Source of the DNA: CAYWRZ01 sp964460845
Lineage (GTDB): Bacteria > Bacteroidota > Bacteroidia > Flavobacteriales_D > UBA2798
Assembly (NCBI GenBank): GCA_964460845.1
Contig: CAYWRZ010000010.1
Coordinates: 48,546-112,545 of the forward strand
DNA length: 64,000 nucleotides
Direction of reading: 5' to 3'
Part shown: positions 18,264 to 26,048 of the stretch, piece by piece
How the letters are laid out: each line of letters starts with the position of its first letter
Position numbering within the stretch: position 1 is the first letter of the stretch
The notes under the pieces: generated by a model
What the model saw: only the letters and a program-made list of their open reading frames with translations
Database searches by the model: none
Told to the model about the DNA's origin: nothing
Position numbers and translations under genes: made by a program

Positions 18264-18722
18264 ATGGCGAGGAAAAACTTACAATTAGAACAGCTTACAC
18301 ACAAAATGACTGCTTTTGCGAGCTTGTCACAAATCGCGATGCCGCCCACCGGGTGGATAAAAGCCATACGACTGGCCTTAGGGATGTCTATGCAGCAATT
18401 AGGACGCAAAATGGGCATTACGAAACAGAGTGTGTTGGATATGGAGCAGCGGGAAAAAGACGGCGCCGTTACGCTGAAAGCCTTGCGTGAAGCTGCCACA
18501 GCTCTTGATATGCAATTAGTATATGGTTTTGTGCCCCGCGATGGAACCCTTGATGCGCTCATAGAACGCAAAGCAAAAGAGTTGGCCGTACAGCTTGTAA
18601 TGCGTACTTCTCAAAGCATGAAACTTGAAGAGCAGGAAAATAACAAATTGCGCATTGAACGTGCGATTCAGGAAAAAACACAAGCCCTCAAGCAGGAAAT
18701 GCCTAAGGTTTTATGGGATTAG
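18264..18722 (+). CDS. mobile mystery protein A (HTH regulator)
   Basis: 152 residues, matching the family named mobile mystery protein A (TIGR02612-type), the small DNA-binding partner of a Fic protein in scattered accessory cassettes. It contains a Cro/C1-type helix-turn-helix at about residues 32-85 (GWIKAIRLALGMSMQQLGRKMGITKQSVLDMEQ..GAVTLKALREAATALDMQLVYGF is spread across that span). A Lys/Glu-rich helical C-terminus follows. Likely role: antitoxin-like repressor of its own operon, and possibly an inhibitor of the downstream Fic protein. Its stop overlaps the start of gene B by 10 bases. The upstream DNA is visibly more AT-rich than the surroundings, consistent with horizontal acquisition. 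Confidence 0.9.
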   Translation: MARKNLQLEQLTHKMTAFASLSQIAMPPTGWIKAIRLALGMSMQQLGRKMGITKQSVLDMEQREKDGAVTLKALREAATALDMQLVYGFVPRDGTLDALIERKAKELAVQLVMRTSQSMKLEEQENNKLRIERAIQEKTQALKQEMPKVLWD

Positions 18723-19309
18723 ATCTGACGTGTTTTCCCGGACAAACTCCACTGGAACCTGAAGAAACAGAAGGATTGCGGATTCCTGCCATTGCCACAC
18801 GCGGAGAATTGGATGAGTTCGAGCAGCATAATATTGAGCAGGCGATGCTTTGGACCTTAAAACGCAGGTTTAAGCCGGAACAAATTTTTACCGAAGCATT
18901 TGTAAAGGAGGTACATAAGCGTATGTACGGAGAGGTGTGGGCATGGGCAGGTCAATTTCGAAAAACGGAAAAAAACATCGGAGTGGATAAATGGAAGATT
19001 GGTCTTGAATTAAGGCAACTGCTGGAAGATACAATCTGGTGGACGGCAAACAAGATATATTCTCCTGACGAAATTGCCATACGCTTCAAGCACCGGCTGG
19101 TAAGCACCCATTGTTTTCCCAATGGTAACGGCCGACATAGCCGTTTAATGGCCGATATTGTGGCAGATCAGGTTTTTAATCGCCCGGTGTTCAGTTGGGG
19201 AGCCATCGGTCTGACCGCAGAGGGGCAGGCAAGAGCCCATTATCTTGCCGCGCTAAAAACGGCTGATGCAGGTCGGGTGGAAGCTTTATTGGCTTTTGCC
19301 AGATCCTAA
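18713..19309 (+). CDS. mobile mystery protein B (Fic-family protein)
   Basis: 198 residues with a Fic domain. Fic enzymes usually transfer AMP or other nucleotide groups to target proteins. The core motif is HCFPNGNGRHSR (about residues 141-152). The canonical catalytic His and the GNGR loop are intact. The acidic residue expected before GNGR (HxFx[D/E]GNGR) is Asn, which to my knowledge is usual in this subfamily. The preceding WAGQFRKTEKNIGVDKW segment is also typical. Paired with and overlapping the HTH gene by 10 bases, so the pair resembles a toxin-antitoxin module; whether B is toxic is not shown by sequence. Followed by a strong terminator. Confidence 0.9.
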   Translation: MGLDLTCFPGQTPLEPEETEGLRIPAIATRGELDEFEQHNIEQAMLWTLKRRFKPEQIFTEAFVKEVHKRMYGEVWAWAGQFRKTEKNIGVDKWKIGLELRQLLEDTIWWTANKIYSPDEIAIRFKHRLVSTHCFPNGNGRHSRLMADIVADQVFNRPVFSWGAIGLTAEGQARAHYLAALKTADAGRVEALLAFARS

Positions 19310-19344
19310 AGTAAAAATGCCCAACAAGCGTGCTGTATGAAAAT

Positions 19345-19376
19345 GTGAAAGAGGCCATGCAGCCTCTTTTTCACAC
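19345..19376. terminator. intrinsic terminator after the mystery A/B cassette
   Basis: Stem AAAGAGGC/GCCTCTTT around loop CATGCA, with an additional GTG/CAC base and a T run (19367-19371). The left flank is A-rich, so it can also terminate the convergent minus-strand gene that ends at 19406. Confidence 0.85.
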
Positions 19377-19405
19377 ATAAATGTCATTTTTTAAAACCGG
19401 AAGGT

Positions 19406-19699
19406 TCAATAGAAATTCACCGACACAATGCGGTGAATAGGAATAACCACGCCTTGTTTCAGTACGATATTTTCCTCGCCGGTAGCCCAAATCGTCGTTT
19501 CTACCATTTTGAGCCCTTCTTCATCGTGAAAGGTAATGCGTGATTTTCCGTGTTCGATATTGCCCAGCGTGGTGGCCATGCGTAACTTTTCCATCAATGC
19601 AGCTTGTTCTTCTTTGCTGCGTTTAATAGGTGTGGCTGGAAACTTCAGATCGGCTATCGATTCTTTTTCTATTAATACGGGTGTGGTAACATTTTCCAT
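19406..19699 (-). CDS. small conserved protein of unknown function
   Basis: 97 residues, no signal peptide, cytoplasmic. The N-terminal half is charged and helical (KRSKEEQAALMEKLRMATTLGN). The C-terminal half has short beta-strands (SRITFHDEEGLKMVETTIWA, then ENIVLKQGVVIPIHRIVSVNF), a layout resembling small beta-barrel or PH-like folds. Similar short proteins occur in other Bacteroidota, but I know no function. It lies 79 bp upstream (in its direction) of the Fic cassette terminator and downstream of tilS with an 80-bp gap. Confidence 0.65.
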   Translation of the reverse strand: MENVTTPVLIEKESIADLKFPATPIKRSKEEQAALMEKLRMATTLGNIEHGKSRITFHDEEGLKMVETTIWATGEENIVLKQGVVIPIHRIVSVNFY

Positions 19700-19778
19700 T
19701 TTTTGCAGAGTTTTTAAAACGGGGTATATCCCTGTATTACGGAACAGCCCGAAGAAAGTTATAAAGGGAGCCGCTTTT

Positions 19779-21098
19779 TTAGTGCAACCATTCTATACGC
19801 AATACCGACCGGGTTTCGGGGTTTACCCGGTAGCGATTGTCGATGCGGTAACCTACTACCCAAATGAGTTGATCGCCCGAACAAAGCACGTAACAGTGTT
19901 CTTTTTCGACCAGCGATAATTTCTGATCGATAAAAAAGTCACTCAGTTTTTTACGTCCTTTCATCCCGAAGGGGAAAAAGGAGTCGCCTTTATGCCATTT
20001 GCGTAGCACCAGCGGGAATGTGAGCTGCCCGGCATCGAAGCAGGCTATTCGGCTGTCGCGGCTTATGGCTTCTTCGGGTGACTGTATGTCGAGCCGGAGC
20101 CGTATAGGCTCATCGAGCTGTGTTTGCCCTTCGGCAATTTCGTGCAGGGTAAGATCTTCGGGGCTGATACGGGTAATGAGCAATTGCCCCCGGTGGTTTA
20201 CGGCCCGGTATCCTGCCGAGAAAAACTTTTTGCCCGAATCGGCCGCCGGTGCCGAAAGGATGGTGTCGATATGTGAACGGTTAAAGCCGAATTGGCGTAA
20301 CAGCTCAAACAGTACAAGCCGGGGTACCGCTTGCGCCTTTACTTCCTCTAAAGAAATTTCATACCCGAAGGCATTGCGTTGCAGCAGCCGGTTTTTAAGC
20401 GGCGTCATCTGCAGGTGGTAAAACTGCTGGATGTCGGCCATCTTTTCCATTGTTTCGGCTACGGTAGCATAAAACGAAGGATTGATCTGTTCGAACAGGG
20501 GCAGCAGTTCATGCCGCAGGCGGTTACGCAGGTAAAGGGTAGAGGCGTTCGAGCTGTCTTCTCTCCAGGTCACTTCATGCTGCCGGGCATAAGCCGTAAT
20601 TTCTTCGCGCGAAAAGGGGAGCAGGGGTCTGAACAGGCGCCCTTCGGCGATTTTCATGCCGGTAAGTCCGTCGAGCCCCGAGCCGCGCAACAAATTGATA
20701 AAAAAGGTTTCTACCTGATCGTCGCGGTGATGCGCGGTTACAATATAATCGGCTTTTCGGAGGCGGCAGAGCTCGTGAAACCATTGGTAACGAAGGTCGC
20801 GCGCCATCATTTGTATCGATATTTTTTCCTTTTCGGCCAGTTCGGCAGTAGCGAACGATTCGCTGTAATACGGCACTTCGAGCTGCTGTGCCAGGTGCTT
20901 TACCCAGCGCTCGTCTTCGTCCGATTCTTCGTTGCGCAGCTTAAAATTGCAATGGGCAATGGCGAAATTGAGTCGGGCCCGGGCAAACAGGTGGCAGAGC
21001 ACGACCGAATCCAGTCCGCCGCTTACCGCCAGCAGGAATTTTTTCTCTTCCAAATCAGGCAGGTGCTCGTCGAGTATTTTACGGAAATGTTCAATCAT
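19779..21098 (-). CDS. tilS: tRNA(Ile)-lysidine synthase
   Basis: Converts C34 of the CAU-anticodon tRNA-Ile to lysidine using ATP and lysine, an essential decoding function. About 439 residues from the ATG at 21098. The frame is open further upstream, but this ATG overlaps the pabB stop as ATGA and starts MIEHFRKIL, as in homologues. The PP-loop motif SGGLDSVVL is near residue 25, with HCNFKLRNEESDEDE and TAHHRDDQVETFFINLLRG as expected. The C-terminal TilS domain (VLRKWHKGDSFFPFGMKGRKKLSDFF) is complete. Translationally coupled to pabB. Confidence 0.95.
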   Translation of the reverse strand: MIEHFRKILDEHLPDLEEKKFLLAVSGGLDSVVLCHLFARARLNFAIAHCNFKLRNEESDEDERWVKHLAQQLEVPYYSESFATAELAEKEKISIQMMARDLRYQWFHELCRLRKADYIVTAHHRDDQVETFFINLLRGSGLDGLTGMKIAEGRLFRPLLPFSREEITAYARQHEVTWREDSSNASTLYLRNRLRHELLPLFEQINPSFYATVAETMEKMADIQQFYHLQMTPLKNRLLQRNAFGYEISLEEVKAQAVPRLVLFELLRQFGFNRSHIDTILSAPAADSGKKFFSAGYRAVNHRGQLLITRISPEDLTLHEIAEGQTQLDEPIRLRLDIQSPEEAISRDSRIACFDAGQLTFPLVLRKWHKGDSFFPFGMKGRKKLSDFFIDQKLSLVEKEHCYVLCSGDQLIWVVGYRIDNRYRVNPETRSVLRIEWLH

Positions 21099-22342
21099 GA
21101 AATCAATGCCTTTCTCATGGCTTCTGCTTTGAGCAGGCACTCGTCGTATTCGCGGGCCGGATCCGAATGGATGGTGATGGCGCTGCCTACCGGGAAAGAT
21201 ACATATTTTGTGGCTGCATTGTAAAGGATGCTTCGTATCACCACATTAAAGTCGAAATCGCCCGAAGGGCTGATATAGCCTACGGTACCCGAATAGAGTC
21301 CGCGCCGGAACGTTTCGTAGTGTTCGGCCAGCTCCATCGCTTTTACTTTGGGTGCGCCGGTCATGGAGCCCATCGGGAAAGCGGCTTTCAGAATATCGAA
21401 GGCAGAGTGCGACAGGGCTACTTCCGCTTTTACCGTAGAAATAAGCTGATGTACCGTGGGGAAGCTATATACGCCGAAAAGTTCGGGTACCGAAACCGAA
21501 TTTTTTTCGGCTATTCGCGAAAGGTCGTTGCGCACCAGGTCCACGATCATCACGTTTTCGCTGCGTTCTTTCGGATCGCGGGCAAGCTGTTCGCGAAGCA
21601 GCGCATCTTCGGCCTCCTCTTTTCCACGGCGCAGCGTACCTTTGATAGGTTGTGAAATAACTTCCGTTCCTTGCCGTCGCAGAAAGCGCTCGGGACTTCC
21701 GCAGAGCAGGTAGCGTGAGCCTGTTTTTAAAAACACCGAAAAAGGAGCTACGGTCAGTTGGGAAAGTTTTTCGTACACCGCTGCCGGATCGATCGAAAGC
21801 GGAGAGGCTGAAAATTCCTGACAGTAATTTATTTCATAAATATCGCCCTGCTTCAGGTGTTCAAGCAGATGGCCGATGTGTGTGAGGTAGGTCTCGCGCG
21901 ATACGCCTGCCCGGATGGGGGGTTCGAATCCCTTTCTCTCCGCCGGCTTTGCTTCCGGTTTTGGGGCGTTTAACAGGGTTTCGATAAAAGTGTATTCGGC
22001 CGAATTACGCCGTTCTTCGTCGCATTCAATGCGGTATTCGCTTTCTTCGAGCGTGAGCAAATACTGGGGCGAGAAAAAATACCAGGCCGGAAATCCGAGC
22101 TGATCAGGATTTTCGGAAGAAAGCTGTTCGGTCGCATTTTTCAGGTCGTACGACAGGAACCCGAACCAATAGCGGTTTTCGAGATCAAAAGAAGGAAATA
22201 CAGTATCATTTTCCGAAAAACGGATTCGCTCTGCACCCAGTGCGATTTTCACATCACAACCGTCGAGTCCCGTACCCAACACGGCTATCGGGTCGAAACG
22301 AGCGGCCAGTGCATGCAGAAGAGCGGTGTCCGGTTTTCGCAT
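21095..22342 (-). CDS. pabB: aminodeoxychorismate synthase component I
   Basis: Makes 4-amino-4-deoxychorismate from chorismate and ammonia, for folate synthesis. 415 residues of the chorismate-binding family. The signature PIKGT (QPIKGTLRRG), with the Lys that distinguishes PabB from anthranilate synthase, is present, along with GDIYEINYCQ, VMIVDLVRNDLSRI and the C-terminal FPMGSMTGAPK. The short N-terminal domain is reduced, as in Bacteroidota PabB. The linker at about residues 133-142 is encoded, on the opposite strand, by a sequence that looks like a tRNA-Ser 3' end. The stop overlaps tilS by four bases. The glutaminase partner (PabA) is not adjacent. Confidence 0.92.
   Translation of the reverse strand: MRKPDTALLHALAARFDPIAVLGTGLDGCDVKIALGAERIRFSENDTVFPSFDLENRYWFGFLSYDLKNATEQLSSENPDQLGFPAWYFFSPQYLLTLEESEYRIECDEERRNSAEYTFIETLLNAPKPEAKPAERKGFEPPIRAGVSRETYLTHIGHLLEHLKQGDIYEINYCQEFSASPLSIDPAAVYEKLSQLTVAPFSVFLKTGSRYLLCGSPERFLRRQGTEVISQPIKGTLRRGKEEAEDALLREQLARDPKERSENVMIVDLVRNDLSRIAEKNSVSVPELFGVYSFPTVHQLISTVKAEVALSHSAFDILKAAFPMGSMTGAPKVKAMELAEHYETFRRGLYSGTVGYISPSGDFDFNVVIRSILYNAATKYVSFPVGSAITIHSDPAREYDECLLKAEAMRKALIS
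21917..21944 (+). other. tRNA-Ser 3'-end-like sequence inside pabB (antisense)
   Basis: On the + strand this segment reads like the T-arm plus acceptor 3' strand of a tRNA-Ser: GGGGG, loop TTCGAAT, CCCTT, then acceptor TCTCTCC, discriminator G and CC. No D-arm, anticodon arm or matching 5' acceptor strand (GGAGAGA) is found in the 90 bases upstream, so it is not a functional tRNA. It encodes, in antisense, the AERKGFEPP linker of PabB. Confidence 0.55.
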
Positions 22343-22405
22343 GAGTAAAGGAGTAAATGGGAAAAATTCGTTGCGAAGGTGAGTAAAAATACGAAGCAGC
22401 CGGTT

Positions 22406-22436
22406 ATTGCCGTTTTATTTTTTAGGCTTATCTTCG
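22406..22436 (+). promoter_or_regulatory. candidate promoter of the T9SS protein gene
   Basis: ATTG at 22406-22409, a 19-bp spacer, then TATCTTCG at 22429-22436 (one mismatch to TAnnTTTG). A transcript starting near 22441 would have a leader of about 145 bases, which contains the structures described in the next entry. Confidence 0.4.
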
Positions 22437-22452
22437 CATTACTACTGCTTGA

Positions 22453-22587
22453 ATGAATTTGTTCCGCGTTTTTTATCCACTGTAATTCAGTGGCGCGTTT
22501 TTATTGCCTTTATCCTGAAATCGGGAAGGCATTATTTTACTCAGGCAGCAGGTTTACACCAGTGTAAAACGAGTTAATGAACCTGCT
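22453..22587 (+). promoter_or_regulatory. structured leader with mini-ORF before the T9SS protein gene
   Basis: A 10-codon ORF (22453-22485) ends inside a 6-bp hairpin (CCACTG 22477-22482 with CAGTGG 22488-22493) followed by a T run at 22498-22502, so it resembles a leader terminator. Further down, AGCAGGTT (22547-22554) is perfectly complementary to AACCTGCT (22580-22587), which abuts the ATG. Inside that, TTTACAC-CA-GTGTAAA (22553-22568) is a second, partly competing stem. The second pair could mask the translation start. Confidence 0.4.
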
Positions 22588-23844
22588 ATGCACAAAAAAA
22601 ATTTTATGCTTCTTGCCGGGGCAATGGTATTTTTTTCCGGCACGCTTTCCGCGCAGGGAAGGCTTATTCTCCACAACAACGCTTACCTTGTAATTGCTCA
22701 GGATGCTTATGTAGTGCTCGACAATCCGGCACCGGATGCGCTTACTACTACCGGCACGGGGGGCAATGTGGTGACCGAAAGAGAATTTAACCGTGTGAAA
22801 TGGAATATAGGTGCGAATACGGGAACCTATATCCTGCCTTTTACCACGACTTCGGGTTCCAAAATTCCGTTTACGCTTACCGTTGGGACTGCCGGAACGG
22901 GAACGGGTCACCTGCTTTTTTCGACCTATTCAGGCCCTGATTGGAACAACGACACCTATCGTCCTTCGGATGTGACGCATATGCTTGATTATGCCTCGGG
23001 GCTGATCAATAATTCGGCCCGTGCTATGGATCGATTCTGGATCATAGAGGCTGCCGATTACAGCACACGTCCTACCGTTAATCTTACGTTTACTTATGTG
23101 GACAATGATTTTACCGCTCCGGGAAACTCTATCGCCGAAGGAAATTTGGGTGCGCAGCGCTTTAATTCGGCTACCTCGCAATGGGGCGATTACCTGCCGC
23201 AGGGCACGCCCAATACAGGGGCTAAAACTGTGGGTTCGATAACTGCCGGAGGGGCTGATTTTTTCCGTTCCTGGACCCTGGTCGATAATGCTTCCCCGCT
23301 GCCGGTAGAGCTGCTTTCGTTTACCGCCGAATGCGACGATGTAACAGGTGTTCGGTTAAAATGGGTCACAGCCAGCGAATCGCAGAATCTTCGTTTTGTA
23401 CTCGAGAAAAGCACCGATGCTTCGGCGTTTTATGAAATAGTTTCGCTTCCCGGAGCCGGTAACAGTAATTCGCTCAGCGAATATACCTGGCACGATCCGG
23501 TTTTTTCGGGTCTTGCCTACTATCGTCTTGTGCAGGAAGACATAGGTGGTTTGCGGAAAACTTATACGCCTGTGGCGGCAGATTGTGAGCAGGCTTCCCT
23601 TTTTTCGGCTTTTGCTTATATGGCCGGCGGAGAGATACAGTTGGAAATGCAACTGCCCGAATCAGGTGCTTTTCAGTGGAGGCTTACCGATATGTCGGGA
23701 CGTATGCTTTACCGGGCGCAGAAAAATTATGTGTCCGGAACTTCTTCCGATCGGCTTAATCCCGGATTTCTTCCGGCCGGCATTTACCTGCTTTCGTTCG
23801 AAGGAGAGCGGCACCGCTATGTTCAGAAATTAGTTATCCCATAA
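22588..23844 (+). CDS. secreted protein with T9SS C-terminal sorting domain
   Basis: 418 residues. The signal peptide ends at TLSAQG. The N-terminal and central part is beta-rich with low charge (residues about 40-230), of a type often annotated as surface or adhesin-like; no enzyme motif is visible. ASPLPVELLSFTAECD at about residue 235 opens a fibronectin-like module common before T9SS signals in Bacteroidota. The C-terminus (WRLTDMSGRMLYRAQ..LPAGIYLLSFEGERHRYVQKLVI) is a typical type A T9SS sorting domain, directing export through the outer membrane and cell-surface attachment. Followed after 15 bp by another secreted-protein gene, probably the same operon. Confidence 0.85.
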   Translation: MHKKNFMLLAGAMVFFSGTLSAQGRLILHNNAYLVIAQDAYVVLDNPAPDALTTTGTGGNVVTEREFNRVKWNIGANTGTYILPFTTTSGSKIPFTLTVGTAGTGTGHLLFSTYSGPDWNNDTYRPSDVTHMLDYASGLINNSARAMDRFWIIEAADYSTRPTVNLTFTYVDNDFTAPGNSIAEGNLGAQRFNSATSQWGDYLPQGTPNTGAKTVGSITAGGADFFRSWTLVDNASPLPVELLSFTAECDDVTGVRLKWVTASESQNLRFVLEKSTDASAFYEIVSLPGAGNSNSLSEYTWHDPVFSGLAYYRLVQEDIGGLRKTYTPVAADCEQASLFSAFAYMAGGEIQLEMQLPESGAFQWRLTDMSGRMLYRAQKNYVSGTSSDRLNPGFLPAGIYLLSFEGERHRYVQKLVIP

Positions 23845-23859
23845 TAATCTGCTACAGCT

Positions 23860-25077
23860 ATGAAAAAAATTATGCTTGTTTGCCTGTGCGCGGTGATGGC
23901 CTATTCCTCACTCAGGGCACAAAATGTAGCCATCAATGCCAACGGGGCAGCACCCCATTCTTCGGCGATGCTGGATGTGTCTTCTATCAGTTCGGGTCTT
24001 CTTATTCCCAGAATGAGCGCCGTACAACGTGCGGCTATTTCCTCGCCTGCCAACGGTTTGCTGGTGTATCAGCTCGACGGTACAGCGGGCTACTATTATT
24101 TTAACGGAACGGCCTGGGTTCCGCTTTTTTCTTCTAATACCGGATGGTCGCTTACAGGAAATGCGGGTACCTCGGCCGCTTCCAATTTTATCGGCACTAC
24201 CGATGCCAACGATTTGGTGTTTCGCACAGGCAATGTCGAAAGAGCGCGTCTTACCTCGGGCGGAATTTTTCTTATTGGAATGACCACACCCATTTTTTCG
24301 GGCGATAAGCTCGATGTAATCGGAAACTATGCAATTAACGGTGTAGCGAATATTTCCGGAGGAATCGGTGTTTGGGCCGAAAACACCTTTGCTGCCGGTA
24401 CGGCGTTGATTGCACAGGGCAACGGTTCGCCTTCGGCGCAGGTGCTTACTAACGGGTCGGGGGCCTCGGTCAGCGGAGCGCAAATAGGATTTGCCTCTTT
24501 TCGTACCAACACCACGAATGTGGATGGGCAGGGTGCGGCTTATTTCCTCGGCAGCTCTAACCTGACTCAGTATTCTTACGTTTCTTACCGATCAGGGGGC
24601 ATCTGGTATAAAATTATAGGAACGGGTTCGGTTTCTACCATTGTACACGACAAAGACAACCAAAAGCAGGTTACCATGTTTGCGCCCGAATCGCCCGAAA
24701 TCTTTTTTCAGGATTACGGCCACGGACGACTGGTGAACGGAAAAGCTACGGTAACGCTCGACCGGATATTTACGCAAAACATTTCGGTCGATGAAACCCG
24801 TCCGCTTAAAGTATTTATACAGCTCGAAGGCGACTGCAAGGGCGTGTATGTGACCAATAAATCGGCCGGAGGTTTTGAAGTGATTGAGCTGCAGGGCGGA
24901 ACCTCTAACGTAAGCTTTACCTGGTCGGTCACCGCCAATCGTGCCGATGAGGTGGATCCGGTAAGCGGAGAAATCATTTCCCGCAACGCGGCGGTACGTT
25001 TTCCTGATGCCCCGGCAATGGCTCCGGCGCGTACGCTCGATAAAAAGGCTGAATCTGTCGGACATCCCCGTCCCTGA
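23860..25077 (+). CDS. exported collagen/tail-fibre-like protein
   Basis: 405 residues with a signal peptide (MKKIMLVCLCAVMAYSSLRAQ). The opening NVAINANGAAPHSSAMLDVSS..GLLIPRM and the repeat NGLLVYQLDGTAGYYYFNGTAWVPL are very common in Bacteroidota surface proteins that resemble tail-fibre modules. The middle is Gly/Ala/Ser-rich. The C-terminal third (VTMFAPESPEIFFQDYG..NGKATVTLDRIFTQNI, WSVTANRADEV) forms a distinct beta-rich domain seen at the end of such proteins. No T9SS tail is visible. Probably a cell-surface structural protein. Operon with the preceding T9SS gene (15-bp gap), ending in a strong terminator. Confidence 0.8.
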   Translation: MKKIMLVCLCAVMAYSSLRAQNVAINANGAAPHSSAMLDVSSISSGLLIPRMSAVQRAAISSPANGLLVYQLDGTAGYYYFNGTAWVPLFSSNTGWSLTGNAGTSAASNFIGTTDANDLVFRTGNVERARLTSGGIFLIGMTTPIFSGDKLDVIGNYAINGVANISGGIGVWAENTFAAGTALIAQGNGSPSAQVLTNGSGASVSGAQIGFASFRTNTTNVDGQGAAYFLGSSNLTQYSYVSYRSGGIWYKIIGTGSVSTIVHDKDNQKQVTMFAPESPEIFFQDYGHGRLVNGKATVTLDRIFTQNISVDETRPLKVFIQLEGDCKGVYVTNKSAGGFEVIELQGGTSNVSFTWSVTANRADEVDPVSGEIISRNAAVRFPDAPAMAPARTLDKKAESVGHPRP

Positions 25078-25100
25078 TACGACGTATTTTCTTTTTCTCT

Positions 25101-25132
25101 ACGGCATCTGTCTCGCACAGATGCCGTTTTTT
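25101..25132 (+). terminator. intrinsic terminator
   Basis: A perfect 11-bp stem (ACGGCATCTGT 25101-25111 with ACAGATGCCGT 25117-25127), loop CTCGC, and T6 tail. It ends the two-gene secreted-protein operon. Confidence 0.95.
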
Positions 25133-25194
25133 ATGCTTACATTTTTCCCCAATATTTCCCCTGAAAAGTCGTTTACTCTCCAAATCCGGTTACT

Positions 25195-25959
25195 ATGCCT
25201 TACCTGCCGATTCTTTTTACCTTTTTCTTCACGCTGTTTTTTTCTGGAAATGTACAGGCCTATTGCCCGCAGGGAAATGTGTCTTACTGGCCGAAGTCGG
25301 CTCAAATTTCGCGTACCCCGCTTATCGTCATTACCGCCTATCTTGAAGGGAAGTATGTGGTGGAGAGGCTAACACATGATTTTCCGGTGTACCTCGTATC
25401 GGGGCGGTCTAAAATAAAGCTGTTGCTAAAAGAAAATTGTGAGGGCGAAAACCGTCTTTTTCAAACGGTGCTGGTTCCCGAAAAACTCCTTCGTGCCGGA
25501 AGAGCGTATCATTTGCAGGTAGAGAATCTGAGGAAAGATAGTCCTTCGTACCGGTATTTTTTTACGGAAGAAGACGGGAAACCACTGATAAAATGGAAAG
25601 TTGCAAAGGCAGTAGATACCATTGCTCCCCGCTGGCAGACCTTTCCTTCGGCCTTACCGCACGTGCACCTCAAAGCCGGTTGTGGCCGGGTAGAGCAGGT
25701 AGCGTTTAAAGGAGAAATAGCCGACGAGTCGCCGGTACTGGTACGCGCTACAGTGACGGATACCATTCGCAATTATTCGCTGAGCTATTACCTTACACCC
25801 GAGCACGCCAGGATTCTCGTAGGCAGCGGTATGTGCGCCGGAGCCTTCCGCTTGCAGGAAAAAAGGCAATATCAGGTGGTTTTCGACCTGGTAGATGCTT
25901 CGGGGAATATACAGCCCTGGAGCGGCGATCCGATACCTTTTTCTCTGCCAGCACATTAG
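25195..25959 (+). CDS. exported protein of unknown function
   Basis: 254 residues. The signal peptide (LPILFTFFFTLFFSGNVQA) is followed by a mature protein that starts YCPQGNVSYWP. The body is beta-rich with three further Cys (in KENCEGEN, KAGCGRVEQ and GSGMCAGAF), which could form disulfides in the periplasm. No recognised domain. The C-terminal part contains a predicted Ig-like pattern (YQVVFDLVDASGNIQPWSGDPIPF). It stands alone between a terminator and a glycosyltransferase. Confidence 0.65.
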   Translation: MPYLPILFTFFFTLFFSGNVQAYCPQGNVSYWPKSAQISRTPLIVITAYLEGKYVVERLTHDFPVYLVSGRSKIKLLLKENCEGENRLFQTVLVPEKLLRAGRAYHLQVENLRKDSPSYRYFFTEEDGKPLIKWKVAKAVDTIAPRWQTFPSALPHVHLKAGCGRVEQVAFKGEIADESPVLVRATVTDTIRNYSLSYYLTPEHARILVGSGMCAGAFRLQEKRQYQVVFDLVDASGNIQPWSGDPIPFSLPAH

Positions 25960-26048
25960 TAGTGGCCTGATCCGGCCTGCATATTGTCAATCCCTTTTCT
26001 ATATTTGAGCTTTGTACAGGAGGGACAACCTGCTTTGTACAGTGTAGA

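Noticed and set aside
21830..21944. Complete tRNA-Ser gene on the + strand
   Set aside because: Only the T-arm and acceptor 3' strand are recognisable; there is no anticodon arm or matching 5' acceptor strand, and the region is inside an intact pabB frame.
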